From: Erigeron canadensis
Taxonomy: Eukaryota > Streptophyta > Magnoliopsida > Asterales > Asteraceae
Direction of reading: 5' to 3'
NCBI RefSeq assembly: GCF_010389155.1
Contig: NC_057764.1
Location: 15,252,001 to 15,316,000 of the forward strand
DNA length: 64,000 bases
Under the pieces are notes generated by a model, which worked only from the letters and a program-made list of their open reading frames with translations, was not told the DNA's origin and made no database searches. The translations under genes were made by a program, and so were the position numbers. Positions 46,311-57,010 of the stretch are shown piece by piece; within the stretch, counting starts at the first letter, position 1; the number at the start of each line of letters is the position of its first letter.

Positions 46311-49300
46311 TTAGAAGGAAAACTTAAACAGATGGCCCTTCGCCAGTTTCCTTCTTTTTGAGACTGATGAAATTGGCTGAGTATCCTCAGGATCAAGGCC
46401 TAATCTTTCTTCAATGTTTTCCTTGAACTTGATAAGATTTTGCAATACGTACTCCCAGCCTCTTTCAACTTTATTCTTCCTCTGTCTCCCCTCCAGCAAC
46501 CTCAACATTTCAACATGTTCGGAATGACCATACTGATGGACATCCGGGTTCTCAGTTGTCCTTTTAGGCCCACCAAAGTATTGTACCTCAACAACAAAAT
46601 GCTTGGCACCAGGCTTGATTGAAACCTTAACATCAGTAATCCTGCCTCTATTGTGCCTTCGACGCTGTACATCTGACAAGTATGTGCGAGCTTCAGATTC
46701 ATTTGTTAGTTTGATTTTGCTCGTGCTCAGCTTTTGTGTAGCAGCTCGAATATCATCAGTTGTGGGTTCAGATGGTTCTACCCAAGTCCTCAGATTTGCA
46801 TCTCTTGGCAAGGCTTTTTGTTTTCTCCCTTTGGACTTGGGTGGATTCAATACTTTGGTGACCGCCTTCTTTACCTGCTCAGTCCTCTTGAGAATCCCTT
46901 CAGACCTAATCTCTCTGGCCTTTTCCACCGACACATTCAAACACTTAGCATCCAGTTCAGCCTCATCATCCTGGTAGTGTTTGTCTAGTTCAACTTCAAG
47001 CATCTCCTTCAGTGCATTGACTATTCTTGGATCTTCTTTGATCTTCTTGTATTCAACAAGTGTCAAGCCAAGGAGTTGAGCATCAGTGATATCAACAAGA
47101 GGGGTTGGAAGATTTCTTCTTGATTCGAATTGGTTCACCTTCATTTGTTTCTTCCTTTCTTTGACCAGGTATCCCACTCTTGCTAACTTCTGACTCTCGC
47201 TTTCAGTAACTGGAGGCAACAAATCGACATTGCCAGTTTCCAACATTGGTGCATCGGTGGCCGGTTCCATAGATTCATCAGCAATGGCCTTTCCCTTATC
47301 AACACTCCCTACCACCACATCATCAAACACCTCAAACCCTTGCTCACCAGCCTCAGTACTGGTAGCCACCACAATCTCCTTCCCTTTACTTGAAGTCTTC
47401 ACAAGAGTGTGAGGGGCATGTACCGACCTTTCCCCCTTGGCAGCATCTAGTCCCTGCCTGATGGCTTCAAAATCGGCATGACTAGAGGGCAGGCGATCTA
47501 GAGGCTGCCATGATTGCATTGTCTTGCACTCTTTGAAGACTCCACAAAGCATGCGAACTGTCCTCCAAAGATGATTGATCTCTTGAGACTGAGTCATTAC
47601 ATTTCCACTTGTCTGCTCTTGACTCTTTAAAATCTGTTTGAGTATTGAGAGATCATCTGAAGAGAGCCCAGTTGCAGGGACTTCCTTCACACTTTCAGTC
47701 ACACCCTCCCTTCCTTTGCCAACTTCAGTGGTCAGATCCGATATGGCAGTTGAGTGTTCAGAGACCTTGCTGGCCAGTGTATCCAGACTGCACCTCAACC
47801 GATCAATCTCAGATGTAATAGGAGTGAGATCGACCTGGGGCGCTGCAATCTTGGTGATCTCAGACATCACCTTTTCAATCAAATTGTTTTCACTGGCAGC
47901 CAAGGTTTCTTCAATCTTGAGACCCACTGAAGAGGCCAACTGGTGCCCAAGCGCAGTCACATCTAGGCCAGGTTTGTTACATAAATCTTGCACCTGCCTT
48001 TCAAGATTCTTAATATCAACCTCTGAAGATCTGACAGTACTGTTTAGCAGGTTGGATATTGAAGAGGTGACTCCAGATTGAGTCAGTGCGAACGCCTCCC
48101 TTAAAGATGTTGCCAGTTGATTGGAGGATTCCACTAACTCGTTCAGCTTGCCAAACACCAAGTCCTCATTGGCAGAGAACTTGTTGATCCCCAGGTCAAC
48201 CACTTTAATATTTTGCAAGTGATCTTTGTGGTACCTGGAGAGGGACTTGGTGTTCCTATCGAGTGTCTTTTGGATCTCTTCCACCCTCGCGAGAAGGTTC
48301 GAGAGATCGGCTTGGAAAGACACGAATTGGCTGTCCAATGACGGAGGAGAAGGTGTCACTGGACCAGCCGAAAAAGCTACAGGTGCAACTGGACGAGGTA
48401 TGACAATATTTGGTTCTCCAGTTGCAGTAGCATCAGTTGATAGAAGAGGAGGGGTTGAGGAAATGAAGGGAAGAGATTCAATGTGTCGTTCATGCTGAGA
48501 ATGCTCAGGTGTGAACGACGGCGACGGTGGGGTTAGGATGTGTCTATTTCTAGGCACACCCATAGAAGAAAGTGGTTGGCGAGAGGTGAAAGTTGGAGGT
48601 ATTTCTAAGCTTTGTACAATAGTTGGGGAAACTGAAACATGTGGTTCTTGGGGTTGACCAAGGAGAGAAGGGAGCTGATCAAGTACAGTTGCATCAGCCA
48701 TCTCCTGGTCAGATTCCGTCTCAGATGAGTCCGATGACTCAAGCTGAAACACACCCTCATTTATGCCAAGATCCATAAATGTTGGGGGTGGCTGAACAAG
48801 TTGTTCAGACTCCTGATGACCAGTTTGAGTTGCCTCAATGGTATCATCAGTTTGAGGATCCGTTGTCGAAGCATCTTCTCCCTGGACAGAGGTGACTGGT
48901 GCCTCAACCACAACTGCTCTATCCTCAGTTGCAATATCATCGGCAGCGGCTTCAGAGACCACTATCACAGATTGTGACTGGTCAGGTGCAGCAAGTCCAG
49001 ATCTTGATCTCCTGCTTTTAGAGGATCTTCTTGCTTTAGGAACTGCCTGGACTCCTGCTTCTGCCACAGTTATGACTTCAGTAGACGAACCGGTGGGTCC
49101 CTCATTATTTTGAGGCCCGCCTAGTTGCCTTTCTGATTCACCAGATTGTGGTGCATCAGTTTTAGAGAATGCAAAAATCATTCTCGGGGACATCTGGACT
49201 TCATCAGAAGTGGATACCAGGTTGTCCAGATTCCTCAATAGTTCTGGCACAGAGAACAAGGATTGCGTGTTGTTGTACTCTTCTCTGCCCAGAATCTGAA

Positions 49301-50054
49301 TAAAACAGAGGGACAGGAATCTTGAAAAGGGAACACAAGGACCCCTGTTGCCCTTCAACTTGAACACCAGGCTCCTGAACAAAATACCTGCAAAGTCCAC
49401 CCTCAGTCCATTCCAAAGGCAGTAAGCCATCTCTGCCTGAAAGGAGTTTATCTGGTCCAATCCACCTGAACTCCCTCCCAAACTCTCCACCAAGTGAACC
49501 ATAAAGAACTTCCAGGATGGTGAAAGCCCTTTCATTGTAATAGACCCCTTTGTTTTCAACACATCCCCCTCCACCATCTCCTTATTTCCCATATCAAGGA
49601 AGACCTGGCGAAAATTAATATTGGAGGAAATCACCACTGGATTTTCATTTTGTCTCCAGTAATTGAGGTTAAGAGCTTCCCTCAATGTTTCAGTGGTGAT
49701 GGTACACGGGACTGACCCATCCTTTAGAGAAAAGGAGATGGATGAGCAGTCCTCAGAAAGAGAGGCAGTGTACCAGAATTCACACAAGTAGTCATGAAAT
49801 AGCTTGTGTGGATTCAAAGAGAAGGCATCGCTGAGGGGAGAAATCCGAAGAAAGGATTGGATTCTCCCTATAAGAGAGTCAGCGGCCTGGAGCCCTTGAA
49901 GAGATGCCATTGGATTATTTGGATTTAATTTAATAAGTTTAGAACTTATGGGAGCACCAGTGGCACGAATAACATTTTGTGATGGAATGTACTTAGCAGT
50001 GAGTAGATTCACATCACGAGAACGAGATGAAGAAGAAGAAGATTTAGGAGCCAT
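46311..50054 (-). CDS. aORF: 1247-residue protein of unknown function carried by Copia-B
   Basis: An uninterrupted frame downstream of pol, same strand. I take the start at 50054 (MAPKSSSSSSRSRDVN) because the decayed copy starts at the matching place, a TATA box lies 130-137 bases upstream, and the 74 codons before it run through that promoter. Residues about 38-260 look globular: LIKLNPNNP, CEFWYTASLSEDC, DGSVPCTITTETLREALNL, SLGGSSGGLDQ, AEMAYCLWNGLRVDF. The layout of a CEFWYTA block before LREALNL is like domains in plant transposon-associated proteins. Residues about 290-640 are acidic, S/T/P-rich and disordered. A coiled-coil-like stretch follows (VEEIQKTLDRN onward), and the last third is lysine/arginine-rich with SKGRKQKALPRD and a final SVSKRRKLAKG that could be a nuclear signal. 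No enzyme motif seen; not gag, pol or a typical env (no clear signal peptide or membrane anchor). Confidence 0.85.
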   Translation of the reverse strand: MAPKSSSSSSRSRDVNLLTAKYIPSQNVIRATGAPISSKLIKLNPNNPMASLQGLQAADSLIGRIQSFLRISPLSDAFSLNPHKLFHDYLCEFWYTASLSEDCSSISFSLKDGSVPCTITTETLREALNLNYWRQNENPVVISSNINFRQVFLDMGNKEMVEGDVLKTKGSITMKGLSPSWKFFMVHLVESLGGSSGGLDQINSFQAEMAYCLWNGLRVDFAGILFRSLVFKLKGNRGPCVPFSRFLSLCFIQILGREEYNNTQSLFSVPELLRNLDNLVSTSDEVQMSPRMIFAFSKTDAPQSGESERQLGGPQNNEGPTGSSTEVITVAEAGVQAVPKARRSSKSRRSRSGLAAPDQSQSVIVVSEAAADDIATEDRAVVVEAPVTSVQGEDASTTDPQTDDTIEATQTGHQESEQLVQPPPTFMDLGINEGVFQLESSDSSETESDQEMADATVLDQLPSLLGQPQEPHVSVSPTIVQSLEIPPTFTSRQPLSSMGVPRNRHILTPPSPSFTPEHSQHERHIESLPFISSTPPLLSTDATATGEPNIVIPRPVAPVAFSAGPVTPSPPSLDSQFVSFQADLSNLLARVEEIQKTLDRNTKSLSRYHKDHLQNIKVVDLGINKFSANEDLVFGKLNELVESSNQLATSLREAFALTQSGVTSSISNLLNSTVRSSEVDIKNLERQVQDLCNKPGLDVTALGHQLASSVGLKIEETLAASENNLIEKVMSEITKIAAPQVDLTPITSEIDRLRCSLDTLASKVSEHSTAISDLTTEVGKGREGVTESVKEVPATGLSSDDLSILKQILKSQEQTSGNVMTQSQEINHLWRTVRMLCGVFKECKTMQSWQPLDRLPSSHADFEAIRQGLDAAKGERSVHAPHTLVKTSSKGKEIVVATSTEAGEQGFEVFDDVVVGSVDKGKAIADESMEPATDAPMLETGNVDLLPPVTESESQKLARVGYLVKERKKQMKVNQFESRRNLPTPLVDITDAQLLGLTLVEYKKIKEDPRIVNALKEMLEVELDKHYQDDEAELDAKCLNVSVEKAREIRSEGILKRTEQVKKAVTKVLNPPKSKGRKQKALPRDANLRTWVEPSEPTTDDIRAATQKLSTSKIKLTNESEARTYLSDVQRRRHNRGRITDVKVSIKPGAKHFVVEVQYFGGPKRTTENPDVHQYGHSEHVEMLRLLEGRQRKNKVERGWEYVLQNLIKFKENIEERLGLDPEDTQPISSVSKRRKLAKGHLFKFSF

Positions 50055-50300
50055 TTGTGAATTTAGATTTAGGGTTTTGGACTTAAAGAAGAAAGAGAGA
50101 AAAGGATCTCGAATTGTGAATGATTGAAAGAGTAAATGAAGGAATTTTGAGAGAAGTAAATGAGACGGATATATTGGTGGGGGTATATATAGGCAGTAAA
50201 ATATTGCCAAAATATATACGAAAAGATATTTTAGTCTCCAAAAATTTGAAATAATTTGTAAAAAGTTATTTTCCAAAATTTTAAGAATTCAAAAATATTT
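50055..50300 (-). promoter_or_regulatory. Promoter and 5' leader of aORF
   Basis: On the minus strand: TATA box at 50184-50191 in the context gcctatatataccccc, then about 130 bases with CT-rich runs (tctctctttcttc) and aaaccctaaatctaa before the start codon. The arrangement is that of an ordinary plant promoter and leader. It is conserved in the decayed copy at 11940-12106. Confidence 0.65.
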
Positions 50301-50751
50301 AATACTTCCCATCAAGCATTTAATGCTACGACGGCTGGTATTCCCACTCACCCACTAACTTCACCAATACCCATAAAAAGTGCAGTACATTTCAGCAAAA
50401 GTCTTGACACGTAAGACATGTCAGGTGACGTTCGTGAGTGCGAGGTTAGTACTCGAGTAACATCACGTGTCACAAGTATCCACCAAGTAGAACACAACGT
50501 TATGAAATCTGGCTGACCACCATTTTGAGACAAGACCAAACTAGCAACCAAAAGAAAATTTAGATGCCAGTTTCAACTGATGACCTTCAGTTGCATTTTT
50601 CAATAATTTATTTGAAAAATATTTTGAGTCTTTTTCCCCCTAAAAATGTGATCCATTTGATCAGTGACTAGTCTTTGAGTACATCAAGGCGTTCAATCTC
50701 CAACCAATCAAGGATCACCTGGACCATCCTCAACTGAAGGGCCTCTTCAGT
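50301..50751 (-). other. Copia-B spacer between pol and aORF
   Basis: Noncoding, conserved with 9636-10083. It contains ACGTGTC/GACACGT words (near 50406-50413 and 50463-50472) of the G-box core type, and AACTG words. It may be the upstream control region of aORF; that is inference. Confidence 0.5.
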
Positions 50752-52233
50752 TTAATGAGGATTTAACATACCCAGTTCACTGATGAGATGTTTAAAAGTC
50801 TTTTCATCAAGAGGTTTTGTAAAAACATCAGCTAACTGTTTATCAGTGGGGATGAAATGTATTTCAATATCTCCTTTCATAACATGATCACGAATGAAGT
50901 GATACCTGATATCAATATGCTTCGTCTTTGAGTGCATCACTGGGTTGTGAGATATAGCAATAACACTGGTGTTGTCACAAAAGATTGGGGTTCTTGTGAA
51001 TTTCATGCCATAATCAAGTAACTGGTTTTTGATCCAGAGAATCTGGGCACAGCAACTGGCCGCAGAAATGTATTCTGCCTCAGCAGTAGACATTGAGACT
51101 GAAGTCTGCTTCTTACTGGTCCAACTCACCAGTTTTCCCCCTAGGAAATGACATCCACCAGTTGTGGATTTTCTATCAATCTTACAACCTGCATGATCTG
51201 AATCTGAATAACCCATTAGATCTAACCCTGAACCTTTGGGATACCAAAGACCAAGGCTAGGGCACCCTTTCAGGTACCTAAAAATGCGTTTAACAACATG
51301 CAAGTGTGATTCTTTTGGATTTGCCTGAAATCTGGCACATAAACATGTTGCAAACATTATATCTGGTCGACTGGCAGTTAGATAAATCAGTGAACCAACC
51401 ATTCCACGATATTCTTTTTGGTCCACTGGTTTTCCATTTGGGTCAGAGTCCAAATTTAATGGAGCTGAAATAGGTGTGGTTTTTGATGGGATTGAATCAA
51501 ATTTGTATTTTCTCAACAAATCTCTGACATATTTTTCTTGGTTAATAAAAATACCATCCATGGTTTGTTTAATTTGTAAACCTAAGAAAAATGTTAATTC
51601 ACCCATTAAACTCATCTCATATTCTTGAGACATAATTTTTGAAAACCTTTTACACATTCCATCATCAGTTGACCCAAATATAATATCATCAACATAAATT
51701 TGTACCAGCAAGATATCACCTTTTTCTTTCAAGATGAACAAGGTATTATCTATTGCACCTCTTTGAAAACCATTTTTGAGAAGATGTTTAGTTAGAGTAT
51801 CATACCAGGCTCTTGGGGCTTGTCGAAGACCATATAAAGCTTTGTTCAGTCTATATACCCAATGTGGATGCTTTTCATTTATGAAGCCTGGAGTCTGCGT
51901 AACATACACTTCTTCTTCCAATGTGCCATTCAGAAACGCACTTTTTACATCCATCTGGAAAACCTTGAATTGCAAGTGAGCAGCATAAGCCAGGAAAATT
52001 CTGATGGCTTCAAGTCTTGCAACTGGAGCAAAAGTTTCATCGAAATCAACACCTTCTGCTTGACAATAACCCTTGGTAACTAATCTAGCTTTGTTCCTGA
52101 TAACGTTGCCATCTTCATCCATCTTGTTCTGGTAGACCCACCTCGTTCCAATGGGTTCTCTCTTTAACCCTGGAGGACAAGGAACAAGCTCCCAAACGTT
52201 GTTCCTTTCGAACTGGTTGAGTTCTTCTTGCAC
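50752..52233 (-). CDS. pol: Copia-B reverse transcriptase - RNase H, intact frame
   Basis: 493 residues. [72 protein letters not shown] and catalytic YVDDIIFGS, then [10 protein letters not shown]. RNase [60 protein letters not shown], ending [13 protein letters not shown]. All expected catalytic acidic residues are visible. The first codon given is the first ATG after a deletion that removed the end of gag, protease and integrase, so true translation may start elsewhere. Confidence 0.9.
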   Translation of the reverse strand: MQEELNQFERNNVWELVPCPPGLKREPIGTRWVYQNKMDEDGNVIRNKARLVTKGYCQAEGVDFDETFAPVARLEAIRIFLAYAAHLQFKVFQMDVKSAFLNGTLEEEVYVTQTPGFINEKHPHWVYRLNKALYGLRQAPRAWYDTLTKHLLKNGFQRGAIDNTLFILKEKGDILLVQIYVDDIIFGSTDDGMCKRFSKIMSQEYEMSLMGELTFFLGLQIKQTMDGIFINQEKYVRDLLRKYKFDSIPSKTTPISAPLNLDSDPNGKPVDQKEYRGMVGSLIYLTASRPDIMFATCLCARFQANPKESHLHVVKRIFRYLKGCPSLGLWYPKGSGLDLMGYSDSDHAGCKIDRKSTTGGCHFLGGKLVSWTSKKQTSVSMSTAEAEYISAASCCAQILWIKNQLLDYGMKFTRTPIFCDNTSVIAISHNPVMHSKTKHIDIRYHFIRDHVMKGDIEIHFIPTDKQLADVFTKPLDEKTFKHLISELGMLNPH

Positions 52234-52235
52234 TC

Positions 52236-52562
52236 TTCAGATTTCTCCCTGGTGCCTCTTCTCCCAGTGGGATCGAGAAGAGGGCTAACACCACTGGACA
52301 TGGGAATATATGGTCCATCCTTAAGGATTTTCAACATATACCTCTCTATCCCACCAAAATGCAAGAGCATTCTAGCTTTCCATGTACCAAATGTCTCACC
52401 ATTCCCATCGAATTTGGGAACAAGAGAGTTGGAGTAATGTACATGAACGTGGTTAGCTCCAGGAGTTGGAGGAGGAGGAAGAGGAGGGTTAGTATTTAAA
52501 GGAGTAGTAATATTAGGATTAGATTCACTAGGACCAGAACCATTCTCACCTTCAGCAGCCAT
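52236..52562 (-). pseudogene. gag: Copia-B gag, N-terminal stub
   Basis: Starts MAAEGENGSGPSESN, 58 bases inside the LTR border, with a proline-rich segment, NSLVPKFDGNGETFGTWKAR (the start of the Copia gag body) and DGPYIPMSS. It is cut after about 105 residues by a deletion (near 52236) that joins it to RT in a different frame. The zinc knuckle is absent, so it cannot form a complete gag. Confidence 0.85.
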
Positions 52563-52599
52563 CGAAGCAGACCTAGGTTATAGAATTGAAACAATTCAA

Positions 52600-52618
52600 C
52601 CTGCCTACTCTGATACCA
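52600..52618 (-). promoter_or_regulatory. Primer binding site of Copia-B
   Basis: On the minus strand it reads TGGTATCAGAGTAGGCAGG, two bases from the LTR. Initiator-methionine tRNA type. Confidence 0.85.
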
Positions 52619-52620
52619 CT

Positions 52621-53588
52621 TTTTAGTCCCAACTATTACTAGATGGGTGCTGAAGACACCTCTATGTCGATGGTGAGTGAACTTTGCAACACGATCAATT
52701 AATCTGGATGTGACCAGTTTAGATTGATCGTGTACCAGGTTAACTGGAATAAGGTATTAAGGTGACAGAATATTAATACAAGCAATAATATAAATGACGA
52801 GTATATAAACTGGTGAGACAATATGTAATTTTCAAGTGTATTTTATTTATTACTTGTTTAAATAAAATACAAGGTTGTTGCGGAACCAAGATAATACAAG
52901 AGTGTAAATATCCTAACAACCCATGAATTACAATTGATCTAAACTTGGAAATTCTCCTAAACAATCGAAACACTTAGAGTTGTGAAATGTTTCTTTTTGC
53001 GATTGAGAGAATATTGCACAAGTTCACCAATATTGCAGAATATATGTATTTGCAAAGTTGTTGAAACAGCTTGTGCAAGGACCTCTATTTATAGTCGAAG
53101 ATTGAGCATGGGGATCTCAACTTCGATGTACAAATATGGTTGACAGCACACAAAAGTATTGTTTAAATAATCCTTTGTGTGTGTTAAATAAAGTAAGACA
53201 AAAGGTTACTTTATTCAACCACTCTACATCTTTGTATCTTTATCCAAAGACAATATCATTGTCCGGTTAAAAAGGATGTAGAGTAAAAAGGTCCTCCTCG
53301 TAATCAGTGTAAAGCTTTGTAAGAGCATTTACACTGGAGGATTCTCCAGTTGATTGATCTGGTAGATTGTCAACTGGGCTTTGCTGCCATTGCCAATCTC
53401 TATCTTCCATTTGTTGTCTTTGACTTCAACTGGAAGGTCTTCAGATTCTAGTCTTCTGATCTCAACTGGAGGAAGTCATCAGTTGCTAAACCTGTACAAT
53501 GCAACTGGACTTCTAATATTTCGGACAATTCCTCATGCTCTCCAGATGTCACTGGAGAGCTCCAGTTTAGCTTAAACTGGACCTAACA
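52621..53588 (-). repeat. 5' LTR of Copia-B
   Basis: 968 bp, matching 45083-46049 except for three visible differences. On the minus strand it begins TGTTAGGTCCAG. The same TATA box is at about 53085-53097 and the same hairpin at about 53304-53336. It directs transcription of the inner element towards lower coordinates. Confidence 0.95.
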
Positions 53589-53593
53589 AAGAG

Positions 53594-55338
53594 TTCTTCC
53601 AAGCTATGATTCCATTGCTCAACAAAACTCTGGATTTAATGATGATAATGTTGACCTTCATCAACAAGATCCTCTTCCTCATGACAACAAGTGGTCACGT
53701 ATACGCAAAGATCATCCTACAGAACAAATCATCGGAGATCCACAAGCTGGTGTTTCTACCCGTACTACAGTCAATGAGTGTCTTGTTGCACTTTCACTGA
53801 GTAACATTGAACCCAAAACCGTCTCTGAAGCTCTTTATGATCCAGAGTGGGTTAAAGCAATGCAAGATGAATTAGCTCAGTTTGAGAGACTGAATGTATG
53901 GAGATTGGTTCCAAATCCAAGGAAAGAAGAACCAATTCGCACCAAGTGGATTTTCAAGAACAAGAAGGATGAAAATGGAGTTGTAGTAAGGAACAAAGCT
54001 AGATTGGTTGCAAAGGGTTACTGCCAACAACCTGGTGTGGATTTCGACGAAACTTTCGCTCCTGTTGCAAGAATGGAGGCCATTCGTATATTCTTAGCTT
54101 ATGCCGCATTCAGAAACTTCACAGTGTTTCAAATGGATGTGAAGACAGCATTCTTGAATGGAGAACTCAAAGAAGAAGTTTACGTGGAGCAACCTGAAGG
54201 TTTTGTTGATCCTAAGAAGTCAAACCATGTCTACAGGTTAGACAAGGCTCTCTATGGTTTGAAGCAGGCACCCCGAGCATGGTATGATTCCTTATCTACT
54301 TTCTTACTAAAAGGAGGCTTTACCAAAGGTACTCTAGACCCTACCCTGTTTATTCGTAAGCAAGGTAAACATGTTTTACTTGTCCAAATATATGTTGATG
54401 ACATTATTTTTGGGTCAACCAGTCAAACTTTTTGCCGAAACTTTTCATCTCTAATGGTCAATCATTTTGAAATGAGCATGATTGGGGAAATGAATTACTT
54501 TTTGGGTTTACAAATCAAACAATTACCAACTGGTATTTTTATATCACAAGGTAAGTACATAAAGGATATGTTGAAAAAGTTTGATATGACTACATGTTCT
54601 TCAATTTCAACCCCAATGGCTGCTCGTACAAACATAAATGCTGATAAAAATGGGAAACCATTTGACCAAAAGAGGTATAGAAGCATGATTGGTTCGTTGT
54701 TGTATCTTACAACATCTTGCCCAGATATAATGTTTGCAACATGTATGTGTGCTAGGTATCAAGCTGCTCCGACTGATTTACATTACCAAGCTGTGAAACG
54801 AATTTTTCGTTATCTGAAGGGTACACCCAATCTTGGTCTCTGGTATCCAAGGGATACTGGATTCAATTTAACTGCCTATTCAGATGCAGATCATGCAGGT
54901 TGTAAACTTGATCGCAAGAGCACATCTGGTACTTTACAATTCTTAGGGGATAAGATTGTAAGTTGGTCATCCAAAAAGCAAAATTGCGTATCACTGTCAA
55001 CAGCAGAGGCTGAATATGTGGCTGCTGCTAGTTGTTGTGCTCAAGTGTTATGGATGAAAACACAACTTACCGACTATGGTCTGAAATATGATCGTGTCCC
55101 TATCTATTGTGATTCACAAAGTGCCATTGCAATTGCTGTCAACTCAGTCAATCACTCACGTTCAAAGCACATTGATGTGAGATATCATTTTCTCAAAGAG
55201 CATGTTGAGAAAGGTGACATCGAACTCTATTTCGTGGGAACTGATCACCAACTCGCTGATTTGTTCACAAAACCACAGGACGAAAAGAGGTTTATTTTCT
55301 TAATCTCTAAACTTGGTATGCTAAATCTTGATCCTTAA
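53594..55338 (+). CDS. pol: Copia-C pol after the insertion: RT - RNase H, intact frame
   Basis: The frame resumes right after the target duplication and stays open to 55338; the first ATG-initiated product starts at 53860 (492 residues). [77 protein letters not shown]. RNase [64 protein letters not shown], ending LGMLNLDP. Catalytic residues are in place. The upstream part of the gene lies at 44425-45082 beyond Copia-B. Confidence 0.9.
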
Positions 55339-56674
55339 TTACCTTTACCATGGAAGGAATTCTTGATTCATTTTTGAAAGATTAAAAATTGAGAAACCAA
55401 AAATCAAATACAAAAATATAAAATTTTGAAAAATAACAAAAAGATTTTCTTAATTTTCTTTTCTTTTATTTCTTAGTGGCTTGCTTATACTCAGTATGCA
55501 ACCCGTTCTTCATTGAACTATTTATTCTTTACAATGGTTTACACATATTTCGTATGTAACCCGTGCTTAAATGATGTATTTATTACTTCGTGGCTTATGC
55601 ACACTCAGTGTATAACCCGTGCTTATTTGTGTTATTTATTTTATAAATAGTTTGCATATACTCTATATGCAATCTGGTTTTAAAATAAAATCATTTATGT
55701 TTCAAAGTTGGAATTAATTCGTGTTATTATACATATTAATTGATATAAGATAACATGGAATTGAACGCCTTTGTGTACTTCCAAGTGGTCTTATATGAAT
55801 GTATATGTGTAATATAAGATGTTAATTGCAATTTTGTTACAACTGTTTCAAAAACTCTCAATTGTTGATCTGAGAAGCAAAGGATTGAACGCCTTTGTGT
55901 ACTGCTGAGTTATCTCATCTTGAACGATTGATTGAGTTCACTTTTCATGAAACCTGTTTTGATTTCACATAAATCATTTTGATTAGAATTAGAATGATTG
56001 ATAAGGACAAGGAGAAAAGTTTGTGTTTGGTTGTTTCAAATGCTTTCAGAGATACTATCATTCAGTTTCAAAAATCGAAGAGACTGTGATTACTCATGAA
56101 TTAAGGAGGAGCATGATTACTTTCATAAAAGAACTTCCAAAACCTTATTGAAATATTTACTCTCAAAAGTGTTCAAGACGATGTGACAAAGATTGAAGAT
56201 TCAAGACAAAAGAAGAAAAGCTTCAAAAAGAGTCTTCATCAAGTTCAAAATCTTCAAGTCATAGAACAACACTTTATAAAAAGCTACATTGCACACATCA
56301 AGGGGGAGAGTACATGTTTCTGAAAAATTCATTCCAAGATTTCAAAGAAAAGACTTCAAGATTCAAAGATTGAAGAATTCAAGACAATTTCATACCTTCC
56401 GCACCTCAAAAGACAACTCTGATTCATGATTCAACAATCTTCAAAGATTCAATACATACACACACTCATCATTCTCTGTTATATAAGAACATTGAGAATC
56501 AACAAATGATTTGACTTCAAGAAGTCCAAGACCTAGACTGAATCAAGTTCTCCAAAGACAATGAGAAAGCTTTGAAGACTTGTTTCAACACACCAATTGT
56601 CTTCATCACCGGGCTCATCAAATTCATTCCTACAAGACAAACCAACACGTACTTCAGACCTTACAATATATCAC
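55339..56674 (+). other. Copia-C post-pol region
   Basis: About 1.3 kb of noncoding DNA between pol and the 3' LTR. It starts with four degenerate ~55-65-bp units (about 55476-55680), then two copies of gaacgcctttgtgtact (near 55762 and 55886). From about 55990 it matches the fragments at 5735-7106 and 17191-18442. No env-like frame is open. Confidence 0.75.
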
Positions 56675-56686
56675 TAAGGGGGAGAA
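56675..56686 (+). promoter_or_regulatory. Polypurine tract of Copia-C
   Basis: taagggggagaa directly before the TG of the 3' LTR; identical in the two Copia-C fragments (7095-7106, 18431-18442). Confidence 0.85.
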
Positions 56687-57010
56687 TGTTAGAAATCCAA
56701 AAATAGTGATACATTGTATTTTAAGCTATGGACTTACTTGTTGTTAAGTTATGTGTTGATGATTTCTAAGGTTGAGGGGCTAATAGTGTTAATTAGCATA
56801 GTTAGATAGTTTAGACTATAAATAGCCCTCAATTCCTTAGAAATCATAACCTTTTTTCATGACTTTTGCATAACACATATAATATTACATCTGAAAAACA
56901 CACTCTTGATCCAGATTCTCTCTCAACACACACACAAACACCAAGAACACACACACTAACCAAACGCCATTGTTGATGTGAATTCGGTTGATAAAATCGT
57001 GTTGATTACG
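56687..57010 (+). repeat. 3' LTR of Copia-C
   Basis: 324 bp, TGTTAGAAATCC to GTTGATTACG; the last base differs from the 5' LTR (ACA). Followed by TAAGC, the right half of the target duplication. Confidence 0.9.

Larger units (their letters stand above)
45083..53588 (-). mobile_element. Copia-B, young inner element with intact aORF
   Basis: LTRs 45083-46049 and 52621-53588, flanked by AAGAG (45078-45082, 53589-53593). Read right to left: LTR, primer site (52600-52618), gag start, deletion, RT-RNase H, spacer with promoter, aORF, polypurine tract, LTR. The LTRs differ by eye at three places only: T/C near 45198, one extra A near 45750, and C/A next to the outer end. It must depend on another element for protease and integrase. 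Confidence 0.95.
41919..57010 (+). mobile_element. Copia-C, near complete but with internal deletion, split by Copia-B
   Basis: LTRs 41919-42241 and 56687-57010 flanked by the duplication TAAGC (41914-41918, 57011-57015). It carries a primer site, leader, gag, a pol that lacks protease and the integrase core, open RT-RNase H, a post-pol repeat region, polypurine tract and LTR. Without the Copia-B insert (45083-53593) it is about 6.6 kb. RT style ([16 protein letters not shown]) and the long post-pol region suggest the SIRE/Maximus or Tork group; low confidence. Confidence 0.9.

Noticed and set aside
48892..49113. Plus-strand frame inside aORF
   Set aside because: Antisense shadow of the T/V/A-rich middle of aORF, also present as a shadow at 13043-13333 in the decayed copy.
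50055..50276. Longer N-terminus of aORF giving 1321 residues
   Set aside because: These 74 codons run through the TATA box and leader and are not conserved as protein in the other copy; the shared start is MAPKSSSS at 50054.
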